A stretch of 64,000 bases of DNA from Macrobrachium rosenbergii (GCF_040412425.1 NC_089766.1:15095508-15159507), one strand, 5' to 3'; numbered from the stretch's first letter, positions 1-24,345 are shown. Notes: a model not told the origin generated them from the letters alone. A program made the numbers and translations.

Positions 1-2289
1 CCCAAAGTGGAAAAGTCTGGCCTCTATTGGAGCACAAAGGACTGAAACTTCATTTCTTGGTAACGGGCTTGAAGGTTGATTTCGTAATGGACTTCAACGA
101 GAAGCACAGGTTAGTCCAGGGTCTTTGTCTGGGGCTTCTGCTTGCCTCCAAGAAAGGGCTCTAGCTGGAGGGGCAAAACAGACTTAGTGCCGAGGGAGGA
201 GGATTCCTTCAGTCGCTTGGTGGACTGGGCTAGCAGATCCTGTGCCAACTTCTTCTGGAGGTCAGAGGAAATCTCTTGAATGGTGGCTTGAGGGAAGAGA
301 TGCAGCTGGTCTTAGGGAGAGAAATGGAGAGCAGACTTCTGGGTCTGGGTGACTCCTTTTGTGGTGACGGAGCACCACAACTCCCTTTTCTTCAAGACCC
401 CCACAGAAAAGAGAGAGGCAAGCTCTAGGGAACCATCCTTGGTGACCTTGTCAGCACACGACAAAACAGCTAGCCAGTCTGAAGCAAGGTCCTAAGCTAG
501 GTCAGAGCAGTCCTTGATTTTCTTAGCGAGGGCCCCAATGGTCCAGTCAAGAAAACTAAACACCTCAAAGACCTTTAATATGTTCTTAACAAGGTGGTCT
601 AGTTCGGGTGACGAAAACATGATCTTTGCCGATGCGACGGCTGAGTGGCGCAACAGATCAACAAGTCCAGAGAAGTCCCCTTAGGAGGAGGCAGCGACCC
701 CCAAAGGGGGAGCTTCTCCAGTAGAGTAACCTCTCTTATGTATCAGTCTAAAGGGGGGGCCAGGCAAAAGTGGCTTTGCCCTGTTCCCTCTGTGGATAGA
801 GCCAATCATCCACCTCCTTGAGAGCTTTCCTCGAGGAGGAGGAAAGCACCAACTTGGGAAGCTGAGAGCTGTCATCTGACTGGTTCCTCATACGGAAGGT
901 CGAGGCCAGAGAAACTAGGGCAGTAGGTACAAAGAAATCGGGAAAGCTGGCCAGAAGATATCTAGGCAGGGAAGCATAAGCCGAAGGAGGAGAGGGTGCT
1001 TGATCAAGAACCTCTTCATCTGAAGAAACCGGTGACAGACACACATCCTGGGAGGCTTTGGGAGCAGTGGGGGCTTTCTGTAAAAAACCCATAATATTCG
1101 ACAGCTGACACTCAATCGATTCCAACGAAGAGTCTTCCTGAACTGAAGCAGGAGCTTGAGGGGGCAAAGGTGGTGGCGAGCGTGTGAGAGCTGGTGCCAG
1201 GTGAGCAGGTGCTGGCGCCACAAGCTTGGGAGCTGGAAACTGGCGCTTGGAGGGGGGAGACGAGCGCTCTGGTGGCAAAGGGTGTTCAGAGGCTGAGAGG
1301 TGCTTACATGAAGACGACTGTTGTCTGAGCAGGTCTTTTGGGTACTTGGGGGACAAAAATGGGCACTCCTCGTACAGTGGAAACAGCTCAGGGCTGCCCC
1401 AACCTGACAAAGAGATCGAGGTAGCCTCAGTGAAACTGCAGGAGGGTTGAGGGCTATGACTGGCCTATCTATACCTCTTAATTGGAAGAGGGGAGCAATC
1501 TGCGCCATCATAGCACCTCGAGAGGATGAGACGAAAAAGAGAAGCACCACCAGCGCCTCTTGTCGGGGCTGGAACCTTCTGCAATAGACGAGGCGATGCG
1601 TACTCACTTTGACACCTTTCCAATGGTTGTTTGTCAACACCTGGGAAGGGGCAGCAGGCTCGACTAAGGGGGCGACTTACCTGTGGGCAAACCCCACTGG
1701 CCTTCCTTGGACTTCCGGTATGTCTTCTCCCAGGTCCAGGGACCATCGTCTAGGAGCACCAGCAGGACGAGTAGCCACCTCCTCCACTACACTGTCATTA
1801 CGCACATTAGAAGACACTTTTTCTGAAAGCCCTTTTAGGAACACCCCTAATTCAGCCACTGCACTGACTACTAAATTAATCTTCACACTGAACTTTGAGT
1901 TGAGGCTGGCAATGGGATTGGGATTGGAAGCATGAGAACCAGGCACAGGATGATGTGGTAAAGTAGTAGAAGGGCTAGGGATAGGAGAAATAGCAAGAAC
2001 TGGCAATGAAGGGACAGTACTATCTTCTACTGGCCTAGTCAAAGGAGCAGATTCTAGATTATCCCTGTTTTCAGCTCTTGAGGCTGCCTTTCCCCTTTTC
2101 TCCAACTCAAGCTTAACTAAAAAAGATTTTAACACTTTCACTTATCATCATCCCAGTCCTGACACTCACTGCAAGTATTTTCCCTACTACATTCTTGCTC
2201 TCTACATTTAACACACTTGGAATGAGAGTTAACCTAGTCTTGTACTTCTCAATGGAAAAGCGAATGCTAGAAGAACTAGAGTCCGACAT
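1..2289 (-). pseudogene. gag-like ORF1 of DIRS-like element (frameshifted)
   Basis: Open segments lie in different frames: 2289-2115 (starts MSDSSSSSIRF), 2141-1677 (154 codons), 1746-1465 and 1410-748 (220 codons). The Cys motif is in a different frame from the ATG, so at least one frameshift is present. The middle is rich in Pro and Ser (about 1300-1150). The end of the 1410-748 segment (KALKEVDDWLYPQREQGK) is continued at lower coordinates by further open stretches (around 600-500) with scattered stops. Proline-rich, low-complexity composition and a Cys cluster suit a nucleic-acid-binding structural protein. No enzyme motif is visible. Confidence 0.55.
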
Positions 2290-2640
2290 TATGAGAAAAA
2301 GCTAGAATAATGTTAGCTAAATAGCTAACGAAGCAACTAATCATTGAAGACCACAACAAAATTTGAATCTGCATCAATTCCTTGAAAATATTTCCAAAAA
2401 ATCATGAAGAAAGGCTGCAGAGAACACCTGATATGCATCTAGAGCTGGCAGAAAAAGAACTGAGCTCTTTGCTAAGTTGTTCCTCTTCTTCCCTGAAGTG
2501 GGTGGGGTCTCGTCACCTACAAAAAAAAGAATTGAAGCATTACCACGAATTTTGAATTTTTAGGCTGCCATGGTTGAAACCATATAGCTATATATATACA
2601 TACTTGGTAAGTTACTTACATGAAACTTTTGTTTTAAGAG
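1..2640 (-). mobile_element. DIRS-like retroelement remnant, 5' part with gag-like ORF1
   Basis: The minus strand reads from about 2640 leftwards: an untranslated leader, an ATG at 2289, then a long but frame-broken gag-like region running off the window edge. A cysteine-rich motif (CVKCREQEC followed by TCSECQDW, about 2210-2150) has the same spacing as one in the plus-strand DIRS-like element near 24.45 kb. That relationship is the main reason for the family call. Reverse transcriptase and recombinase would lie beyond position 1, so the class is inferred; a Gypsy-type element with a similar gag is an alternative. The left boundary is outside the window and the right boundary is approximate. 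Confidence 0.6.
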
Positions 2641-4079
2641 GAGCTTCTCATACCAAAAAAGGAAAAACATCTTGCACTGATGTAAATGGGCCAGCAACCT
2701 GAGACAAAGATGTCGACAAAAGCAGAAGGGCTTGAAAAAATAAACTCATCAAATGAATAACAGATGAGTAATTTCAGAATTGAGAAAATATGAAAAAACA
2801 CAAAATAACAAAAAGGATGAGAAATTCAAAAGCTAGAACCTGGTGTAGCTCTGCATACAGAGCTTATGTCTGAACACACTAATATTATACAGATAAATAA
2901 GTAATGTGGTTCGTGGCAGACAATGAACTGTGGGCTGAGCATGCTCAGTGGAATCTTTTTCCTTTCAACTAATCAATTAGGATCCATTTACATAGAATAA
3001 GGCTAATTTTGGTCAATTATTTTAATGTAAAAATACCCAACTTTCTCACAGGCAGATATCCTCAGTTGAGAAAATTATTATACATACTGTGATTCTTCAA
3101 TAAGTGCTCAAAGTTAACCAGTCCCCCTATACATCTACTGTACTCCTTTTTCCTTCTGGTTAGCAAACACTCCTAGGTACAGTGCTAGCAGCTGTTGAAA
3201 TCACACACAACATGAACTATCAGCTTAAACACAAATGGCATCACCACTGCAAGTCATGTGACCTAAACTATGAATTTTCTTGTTCCTTTTCATTAAGCTT
3301 ATAACTGTATCTATAATTCAATGCATGTACTACACTTGGGGTTAGTGAGCACTCCCGTCAACCAATTCCTACATGCAGATGAGATCTACTGCTCCCAATA
3401 AAACAAAATTATGTATGCAAAACTCAGCATTAACTATACTGTGGGTTACTTCAAAAATCTACAGGTACACTAGTTGTTAATACATAATATATATTCTTGC
3501 CATTTCTATTTACTATCTTTTGTTATTTCTGTTCAACACTCTTGCTGTTACAATTTCGCTTCAAAGTGTCTTGCTCTACATTTCAAGTAGTATTCATTAT
3601 CTAAAGACTACTATGTGGGTACCTGTATCCTAATGAACATTGTCTCAAGGATGCAGTCCATTTGGATAAAACTTTGTTCATTCTTATGAATAATCTGACC
3701 AAGGAACACACAGTCACCATCTGATTTGACTGAGTGCTACAGGTTATCCTGCTAACAGCCTCAATGCTCTTATAGTACTCTAATATATTTACCAGTGTGA
3801 TTTTCATCCTAATCTTTTTCATGGAGGCATGAAGAAATAGAATGCTACTCAACAGACAAATTTCCCTCTTCTAAATATTTTATTTATTGGAAGTTATTTT
3901 CCCCATATTTTTAATGCCCTACTTTAAAAATGACACTGAAGTCTGCTTCAGCCATAAATGACACCTTTCATCTTAATTTCTATGTCTATTATGAAATATG
4001 ATGAATGAAGGAACTTCAAAGAATTAATGTATATTACTGTACTATCCTTTTTACATTTTTTCCTATTAAGTTGCACCTG
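2641..4079. other. Non-coding stretch, no recognised feature
   Basis: AT-rich sequence between the retroelement remnant and the 1.6-kb MITE. If CARM1 continues beyond the left edge this is intronic. I looked for a C-terminal CARM1 exon on the minus strand (acceptor, phase-1 entry, open frame) and found none convincing. Confidence 0.5.
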
Positions 4080-4436
4080 TATAGTAATACCCCGAACTTG
4101 CGCGATTCGAGTTGCGCCAATTCACAGACACGAATTTTTCATTGGAACCTAACTAATGGTCATACACGAGTTTTTCACAGACACATGAACATTTGCAAAC
4201 ACTGAGAAACCCTGCAAAAGTGTTTGCTTCATTTTTTATGTAATTTATAAGTTTTCAAGCTTTTATATGTAAATTAAATAACATTCAATATTAAAAGTAA
4301 TAACTCCTCTCTCTCTTTTACTGAGATGAGAGAATTTTTATGGTACATATATACAGGTATGTTTGTTTTGTATGATAAATAAATTTTTTACCTAATAATA
4401 AGTACCGATTTTCAAATATTAGTAAGATTAAATAAA

Positions 4437-4481
<45 letters not shown>

Positions 4482-5675
4482 GTGATTACAAAATTCGTAT
4501 TTTAAACAAATTCTTCCCCTTATCTTTTGTAAGAAGGTCGAAGGCAAAAGCTGTCAGACATGTCATTTAACATGACAAGAAGGGGGGAGTGTTGCTGATC
4601 AGTGGTCAAATGTTTCTTGTAACTCTCTCTCTCTATCTGTGTGTGTGTTTTGTAATTCTCTCTCTCTATGTGTGTGTGTGTCCGTAATTCATAAAAAATT
4701 TCACTCTCTTAAGTAAGGACAACTGTTAGATCTCTCTCTCTCTCTAGCCAACCTACATATTACTGTTTCTCTGTATATCTTTAACTGTACAGTAGATAAT
4801 TTTAAATGGATCTAATTTTACCTGTACCATTTACAAACTGTGAATGCGCCGTTCTAAAACATAGAGACATAGAGCATTTCAGAACAAAGAGAAAGAGACA
4901 GAATAAAGAAGTTTTTAAAAACGAGGTTGAGAAGACTTCTAAAACCAGATTGGTGGAATGGGGGGAGAGAGAAATGGGTACTAATCTTCACACACTCCTA
5001 TATTCTTACGTAACAATTTATTTCTTTTTTTTTTAAAGGGTAATGTATTAAGCTAACTTTTAAATGAAATTACAGTAACTTTAATTTCATTTATTTTAAA
5101 ATACTGAATTTCCATCTTTTGATATCTAATGTAAGAATAACTTCTCTCTCTCTCGTGTTATTCTCTCAGTCTCCGTAATAATTCATAAATAATTTAACTT
5201 GATATTTCAAGTAAGGACAATATCTCTCTCTCTCTCTCTCTCTTTCGTTCATAGTTAGTACTCACACATTTTTACACCTTATTATTTCTCTGTACGTCTT
5301 TGCCTGTACAGTAGATAGTTTAAATTGATCTAACTTTACCTGTACTGTCTACAAAGTGTAAATGCACTAGAGTGACAAATATGTTCTAAAACATAGAGAC
5401 ATAATAACTAAGAGTTGTATTAGTCAAAATAAAAAAACACTTGTTTGTTCATGAAAAAGCATTTCAGAACAAAGAGAAAGAGACGTAGAATAAAGAAGTT
5501 ATTGAAAAGAGGTTGGGAAGACTCTGGGAGCATGATTAGGGTCATATTTAGTGTTTAAAGTTTATAAGTAAGCATTTATTACCATTTTTAAAGACCGTGC
5601 CAAATTTACATGAAAAATCACCCTGCGCAAGGGGTTCTGGAACCTAACCTCGCGTAAGTTCGGGGTATGACTGTA
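4080..5675. mobile_element. Non-autonomous TIR DNA element (MITE-like, 1.6 kb)
   Basis: The ends are inverted: left 4080-4100 reads tatagtaataccccgaactt, and the complement of 5655-5675 reads tacagtcataccccgaactt. Inside is a diverged direct duplication, about 4660-4900 versus 5140-5500. Each copy carries a TC microsatellite followed by a shared block containing 'ctgtacagtagata' and 'acctgtac'. There is no transposase ORF. It lies downstream of the last visible CARM1 exon. TA may be the target duplication but is not clear. Confidence 0.7.
4434..4479. repeat. (TAA)n microsatellite
   Basis: Uninterrupted AAT/TAA triplet run inside the 1.6-kb MITE-like element. Confidence 0.95.
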
Positions 5676-5761
5676 CTTAATTTTATCCCCTCGTACTGAA
5701 AGAAAAATTCAAGCCAAAAAATAATAAAATCAAGACAGTATTGTTACTAATTAACACCTAC

Positions 5762-17589
<11,828 letters not shown>

Positions 17590-18144
17590 TTTTCTTGGCC
17601 TATCTAAGGCTGTAAGCCTTTCAAAATAAGAAGTTGGATTGGATTTACTTCTAAATTCCTCTTAACTCATATTGTACAGCAAGAGATAACTCATTTAAAT
17701 ATAATTTATTTTTATGTATAGATTTAAAGGATATATGGCGCTTCATATTATTATAAAATTTATTCTTAAATTATAAAGATGATAAAACAGAAAACTCAAT
17801 TTCTCCAAAGCTTCAAAATATACAAAGGCTCAGCTGAATCACGCTAACTAGTTACCGAGCTTATAAACAATGGTCCCTTAAGATGCAATTTGTTGTTTCT
17901 AGTATGTCGTTTCGCAATAGATGTTGAACATCTTAAATATAGCTTCTATTACTTTTTTATCATAGCAATGATGGTGAATTTACACAGTAGTGAAACAAAA
18001 TCATGGGAATCGTAACATGCAAGAAGCAGTAGCTGAAAGATTAGCGGAACGTGGTCGGGGATAAAAACATTCAGCGATCACTCATCAGTCGCTCAGCTGT
18101 TCGCTCTACGTGTGGTGGTTACGGAATTCTGACAGACCGTAAAG
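17590..18144. promoter_or_regulatory. Divergent (head-to-head) promoter region of CARM1 and the POLR1D-type gene
   Basis: 555 bp separate the two ATGs, which face away from each other. On the plus side an ATAAAA element at 18061-18066 lies about 20-25 bp ahead of an arthropod-like initiator TCAGT (18084-18088). That would give a 5' UTR of about 60 nt for the POLR1D-type gene. No equally clear TATA is seen for CARM1. The transcription starts are inferred. Confidence 0.6.
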
Positions 18145-18170
18145 ATGGTGACAGATGATGAACTGTCCAG
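18145..18170 (+). CDS. POLR1D: POLR1D-type coding exon 1
   Basis: 26 nt encoding MVTDDELS plus AG. The donor is CCAG|gtgaat. Its short acidic start mirrors the vertebrate shared first exon. Confidence 0.8.
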
Positions 18171-21100
18171 GTGAATATACACCGCTAATGTTTTCAAAAA
18201 TGCAAAGAAACCGTTGTGTTCAGAACGGTGAATTACCCTATTTCAGACTGACATAATCTAGGCTGTACGTAAATTAGGATGCCAGCAATGGGGTCACTTT
18301 GGGTAGTCTAATCCTATTCTTAAATGCCTTATAGCCTAGGCCTACCCCCATTCATTGTAGTTGTTTGTGTCACACTGTAGGTTAATTTGGTAGAACTATA
18401 GGGTAGCTCCGCGTCGCCGACGGCACTATAACTGACTTTTTCTACAGTTTTTTGGTTGCTAATTATGAATTTACCTTTCATTTTTGGCGCTCGAGCCTAA
18501 TTATCCTGTAATTAACCCCCAAAGTCCATCCAACAAGGGGTTTCCATATGCGATCTTCACAAGACAGAGCACGGGTACGTCTGTTTCGAACGGTTAATAT
18601 CCCGTCCGGCAAGTGCAATAACTTGTTAACGAATGGGTACCCAACCCCCCCGGGCCAATACTAAACACGGCGAAGGGACATTCCATTTGGCCGACAACAA
18701 ACAGATGCACTGCCAGTATCAGAACCCCTAAAAGTATAGAAAAAACCAGTTGAAAAGGTAAAAACAGGCACGGAGCTAATATATAGGATTACCGTAAATT
18801 TTATGGTATGTTTTTACTTAAATACAACGACCACTCTCACGAGTGCTGTGTTGAGTACGAGCCCCACGGGAAGAAGCATTGAGCATGAACGAAAGCTGGT
18901 CAGTTTCTCAGTAACAGGAAATTATAACCTAGATAGATTTTTGTATGATTTAATTATTAACCATATTAAGGATATCCTGCTTAAGAACACAGCTTTAAAA
19001 CTGTATTATCGAGATGTTTTAAAGTATTAGGCTACCGACCTTGCATTGGCCTAGGCCTATTATTGGAAATCAGATGACAGCATGTTTATGTGAATTAGGC
19101 ACTCTATTGCAAGGGCCGCAGCTTTGTAAAGAAAGTGTAAGGTTAAAACAACTAGATTGTACAAAGCAACATAAGTCTATAACCCACAGTGTGATTACGC
19201 AGGTTTTATATTCACTCTTGACAGTCTGCCAGCCATCATCTGGCATTGCTTTGATTTTTCATCTATTATATTTCACAGGTTTATGTTTAGGGCTTTTGGC
19301 ATTCATTCATTTCAAATATTTACTTGACATTTATGTGTTTGGGGATATTTATTTAATTTTTCTTATTACCATCTTTATGTAGGCCTCATCTAGCCTAGGG
19401 TTAGTGTAAAGCCTGTCATCTTTTATTTTTCCCACATAGTTATATATAAAGGATTATTTCCTTTATAAATATAATTTTCATTTTCATTGTACTATAAGGA
19501 AAAAATTGTACTGGTAAAAATACTGCGTAAGAGCTATTTGATTTCACGATTTTGCATTCATAGTTTTAAAAATACATTTAAAAATGTAAAGAAGAGAATT
19601 TATTTTGTTGAACTTGAGTGAACTTTACTTCATCATCCTGAAAATCTCTTAATATTTTGTTAGAATAAATAGATAAATGAATTTATAAAATGTGTTAAAT
19701 ACTGTTTTCTAAATTTTCTTGTTTATATGCATGCAAACTTATCACACCGTCAAAAGCTAATTACTTTTTTAAAAATATTTTTATACAGGCTATTATGACT
19801 TTTCATTGTAAAATGTATCAAGTAAATAAATACTGATGAAAATAATTTTTTTCATTGATTTTAATTAAGTCTTGCATTAAGGAAACACTGTAACAGTGTC
19901 CTTTTGCAGCTTTGCATAGTATGATCAATTTACCTGTAAACTAGAGAATTTAACATAGGGTAATCAAGCTCATGTGCAGATTGGACTTCCATGTGCTGCC
20001 TTGTTTAGTAGGCTTTTATCTCTTTTATCTTAAATTGACTTAATCTAAACCAACCACCAACCATCCTAAGTTAATAAATTGTTGAAGAACTTGTATTAGC
20101 ATAGGCCAACCTGAATTTTCAAAAATTGTTACGTACCTGGAACTTTTTTAACATAAGGCTTTTCCAAAAAGTGAAAGTATAGAACCAAATGGTTTAGATT
20201 CTCTGCACAATTTTATCTGCAAGAGATAAAGACTTTGTGTTCAGCAAGCATACTCAGCTAATGAGGCCCCCTCTTATGAAACCAAATTTAGCAACTGTGA
20301 CCATACTAAAAATTATTGCCATTTGAGGGATTCCTGTTTTACAAACTTCCACAGTTATCTACCTTCGCAAAAACTGTAATGATTCCTTCTTCAGTACTTC
20401 ATCTGTCAGAATGCTTTAAAGAAGTGGATTTGAGGGGGTATGTGTATCTTTTGCAAATCTCTCAGAAGTCCATTCTTAATATCACATTTTGGCTGGTTCT
20501 TTTCTAAGTAATTGCAGTAGTTATGATTCTGATGTTTTGTTCCTCTCTAAGCTATGGCAGAGTCAAGTTTTATTGTGATTAAGTAAAGAATATATGGGTG
20601 AACCAGCCTTTTTTTCTATGACCAGATGTTAATGCCTGCTTTTACTTATTGACCTGCCTTGTACTATCAGTTCGATAACATATTCAGTTTTTGTTGTGGT
20701 TAAAAACTGTTAGGAATCATTTGGTTTAATTTTCAGGTTAGCAGAGCAAGCCTTACTTCAAGAAGCCAAAAGAGGTGCAATTCGGGCAGAAATATCTGGT
20801 CCATCTGGATGGCTCAAGAAAAATTTACCATCTACAAACAAGAAGTTTTTGCATAATACTATTTTAGGTTAGTTCTTTTGTTAACAGTGAGTTTATTGAT
20901 AGTGAGAAGCAGGACTGAACCATATATAAGTTTAGTATGCTGTGTAACAGGGTTCCTGAGTGGTAACCCAGTAATGAGTGCAAAAAATAAAGGTTATTCT
21001 AAAGATCATCTAGTGCTCAGTCATAGTGGATTACCATTTCATTGGGAAGGAAACTTGTCTATTATAATTGCTTAGCATGTTCTTATTGAGTGCCATCAGT

Positions 21101-22456
21101 TTCCTTCATCTCAGCACTGATTTCTGAGGCTGTTTTGTCCAGAATTGATAGCTCTGGTCTCTTAAGTTTTCTTCTGCTCAGACTGAAGTGGTAGTGTAAA
21201 TCTTTGTGTACTGATTTGGAGTGAGGAATATATAACCTCATTGTTATAAAGGTAATATTTCTCAGGTAAACCCAAGACTAGATGACAGTAGTTTTATAAA
21301 ACAATTTTTTCTCCCTACCATTACTCTCTAAAAAATACCTGTCCCTTGTTATTGCTGTTCTAAGACATAAGCATAACTTTCTTTCCTAGAAAACATAGCA
21401 TCTGATACCTGATCAATGACTTACATTCAGTCCTGATGAAAAAATCCTGTGCAGATGAAGTTTTCAAGCCTTAGGAGTTGCTCACAATCCTTTGGTTAAC
21501 AAGTAATACAGTATACACAGTATACTGTACATTATTTTTAGAACTGTACTAAACCCCAATGTTGTAAATATTTTGTACTGGATCATCATTTGAGAAAGCT
21601 GTATTGTTGGATGCCATCACATAAGAATAATAGCAGTGATAAAGCAATTTCAATTGTAAATGGTGTACTATCAGATACGGAATGTTAAAAAGGTATCACA
21701 TACATACTGCATAGAAACTTCATACGAGGTTCTATAATAGATGATAAATCGGCAGTTTTTCCACAAATAGTGAAATGATTTTGGGAAAAATCATGAAGAT
21801 TACTGTTGTCAGCCTTTTGAGCTGATGTCCCAGCGAGTTACAGAATTTGAATTTTGCTTGTGATGCCCTGATGTTAGAAGTGTTTTAAGTTCAGCCAGAA
21901 GGGCATGGTTGTCAGTTCATATTGTTTTATCCCTTTCACCTGTAGATTAGGTTTGTTGAAGTTGCCAGCCTCAGGAGAATTAAGAATCTTAATTCAGTAG
22001 TCTGGTTAATCAGTATTATAATAAAAATCTCCACATTGCATTTCTACTTTTGTTTACCTTTTTTCAATCCTTTTAGGTGCTCTAGCTGCCAATAGAGTCC
22101 AAGAAAGAAAAGAGAAGAACCTCAGTGAAATTGGAAAGCGCAAACGACAACTTGAAGAAAAGGAACGAAATACTTACAAGAAAATATACATTCAAGCAAG
22201 TACAAAACGTAAGGAACCTTCAGCTCCGAAAAGTATTCCAATTAAAACAGTTACAGTGGAAAGGGACCCAAAAAATAACATAGAGTGGAGTGAAGATGGC
22301 TTAGAATTTACAAATGTGAGTGTATTGAAAAAGAAAATTGGCGTAGAAAGAAAAAATAGCCATAAACAAGAAAAATCAAATGGTAGTTTACCAAGAAAAA
22401 TCAAATTTGTAAGTAGTAAACATACTTTTGTAGATGAATCTCATAACAATAGATAG
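18145..22456 (+). CDS. POLR1D: POLR1D isoform-2-type protein (178 aa)
   Basis: Three exons: 18145-18170, 20737-20867, 22077-22456. All junctions are GT-AG, total 537 nt including the stop. The N-terminal 60 residues carry the hallmark of vertebrate POLR1D isoform 2: an acidic start (MVTDDELSR), then LLQEAKRGAIRAE, GPSGWLKKNLPSTNKKFL and NTILG. Family knowledge: in vertebrates this protein shares its first exon with the RNA polymerase I/III subunit RPAC2 by alternative splicing, and its own function is unknown. The rest here is Lys/Arg-rich (QERKEKNLSEIGKRKRQLEE) with a longer tail ending SHNNR, and looks disordered and probably nuclear. No RPAC2 exon (DHTLGN motif) was found in the window. 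The symbol denotes this isoform type only. Confidence 0.85.
18171..20736. other. Intron 1 of the POLR1D-type gene
   Basis: 2.6 kb. It holds TAGGCCTA motifs (18344, 19050) and a possible MITE around 18403-18780, whose ends look inverted ('tagctccg' left; complement of 'cggagcta' right). The rest is AT-rich without coding signal. Confidence 0.6.
18403..18780. mobile_element. Possible short inverted-repeat element
   Basis: The left end reads tagctccgcg. The complement of the right end reads tagctccgtgcctg, followed on both sides by T-rich 'ttttctac/ttttctat' stretches. GC-rich interior, no ORF. Boundaries and class uncertain. Confidence 0.4.
20737..20867 (+). CDS. POLR1D: POLR1D-type coding exon 2 (conserved core)
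   Basis: Encodes LAEQALLQEAKRGAIRAEIS, then GPSGWLKKNLPSTNKKFLHN. This is the most conserved block of the family. Acceptor taattttcag, donor gttagt. Confidence 0.9.
20868..22076. other. Intron 2 of the POLR1D-type gene
   Basis: 1.2 kb, AT-rich. No recognised repeat or coding signal. Confidence 0.7.
22077..22456 (+). CDS. POLR1D: POLR1D-type coding exon 3 (C-terminal, stop)
   Basis: Begins GALAANRVQERKEKNLSEIG and ends at TAG. Basic and charged, predicted unstructured. Includes a short acidic/aromatic patch NNIEWSEDGLEFTNVSV near the middle. Acceptor aatccttttag. Confidence 0.85.
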
Positions 22457-24005
22457 AAATTATATATAAGTAGTTATTATGACCTAATACAGTATTTTTC
22501 TATTTTGTTCCATGAACAAGTTATTATTTTTACTGTTACGGGAAGGTATTATTTGCTAAAATGAAGAGAAAACTTCAACGAAAAAATTTTTTACCTTTGG
22601 AATTGGTTTTAACTTTTGCATTGCTGAGACCTGATGTTTATTGAAAAATTTTCATGGATACGTTTATAATTATTTTATTCCTTTAGAAAATACCAGTAAC
22701 TGTGAATGCCATTTGCACTGTAAGTAGAATTTATTTCTTACTAAACTGAACAGCACTAGTCATAAAATATACTTATTTTCTGGAAGTTGGTACCTGATCC
22801 TTTTTTGTGCTAGTTTTGTCTAGATTCGTTGTGCAAGAGGTTTGTTTGTTTTCTTCAGTAGACTAATTGGGAAAGTTAACATCATTATTGCCAAAGAATG
22901 TATTGTAGAAGTTACATATGTCATCAGTAAAATTTTTTTATTTCTTTGGTTACTGTACTTTGTGTCATTTTGTGATGTGTCAGTGTGATATGCATTGTCT
23001 TTAGAGTGAGAAATATATTTGAATGACTGTAAGATGATAAAGGTAGTTGTACCTATTGTCATGTGGGTAAAGTGATATAAAAATGAATGTTTCCTGCAAT
23101 AGTGTATGCCATGTTTTAACAAGGATTTTCCATACCAGCATATCTTTAATGTGGTTATTTGTGCTTGATAGTATTTTGGATGTGCCACTGTTGTAAGAGT
23201 AAAGTATGCATGTTACTGAAGTAAAATTTTGAATTCAGGCCTTCGAAAATGTTATTACCTTCTTTGGGTAGTCTAGGTTTTAACAGTTGGTGGTGACTTG
23301 CATGCATGTTCCACTAATAATTTTCCAAGCATTTCTTGAAAGTACAACAAAAGTATTCCATTGTGTTCCCTCAAATAGTACATTTACAGTCTTTGAATTC
23401 AGGAATATTGCACTACATTTTTGTTGTATTTGAGAAAGTAATTTTTATTATTAAAGGTTTTAGGTGTTCTTTTCACAGGCTAGACATGTCATGAGTTCTT
23501 TACAGTCTTACATTGCACACTTTCTGCCTGAGTATCTTACATACATTATGCTTGAATCCCCTTTTGGTTGAGGTCTTCAGTCATGCTCTCCATGATCCTC
23601 TGTGGCAGCTCGCTGGTCATTGTTCTACTGCTTGAAGACCATCTCAGTCTTTGAGATTCAGCCAAAAGAGAAGTTAAAAGTCCATGTATGGAATAAATTG
23701 TCCAGCATATAATTAAAATATGAGGTTATTAATACTATAAAATAGGTTAACCAGAAGGATTTCTTTTTTCCTTAAATGGGCAATTGAAATGGTAGTAAAT
23801 GAAAGTAAATAAGCAGGACAGCCAAATAGCAAGAGAAAGGTGGGATTGAATGATGTTAAAAGATAGGAAGCAATGCAGCTGAATGCTGAAAGGATGCTGC
23901 AAAGAATCTTGAGCACAATCTACAATTCACTCAAGAAGGCCCACTGTAGATTTTGCATCCTTATTTGGTTAAAAGATGAAATGTTTGCCCTGCTCCTTTA
24001 ACTCT
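22457..24005. other. 3' flank of the POLR1D-type gene
   Basis: Presumed 3' UTR and intergenic sequence. The exact polyadenylation site is not assignable. About 23780-23935 contains a diverged piece resembling the SINE-like repeat ('gctgaatgctgaaaggatgctgcaaag'). Confidence 0.5.
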
Positions 24006-24017
24006 CATTGTTCATAT

Positions 24018-24165
24018 ACAGTACAAACCAGGTCTTTACATAGAAGAAAAATCTCTCAAGCACTAGCTGGATCCGGTTAGAAATAGAACAAGGGTTTGGT
24101 GGTAGCAGGGTGATAGCCAATGAGAGAGTAGGTGGAGTCCGACCTCTTTCCTCTCTTGTGCCTTG
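24018..24165 (+). repeat. Left inverted terminal repeat of the DIRS-like element
   Basis: About 140 bp. Its complement is found near the right end at 29400-29560 with moderate divergence, and its first 25 bp at 29260-29285 almost exactly. Confidence 0.75.
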
Positions 24166-24345
24166 TGACACACCAGTCATTTCTGAACCATCTTTCTTGC
24201 AAGACGTGCGCTTCCCTTTCTTGTATAGAAGCCAGTTTATTACGCACTTCCTGCCCTATCTGTGCCTTGGCATTATGGTTTTTTCTTTCCTCTTTTGTGT
24301 TTGATTCTGTGTTACTTTTGTGTTTATCTGTGTTTTGCATTAGGG

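Noticed and set aside
22820..23188. 122-codon minus-strand open frame downstream of the POLR1D-type gene
   Set aside because: No recognisable domain, no splice or promoter support, and it overlaps the likely 3' UTR region.
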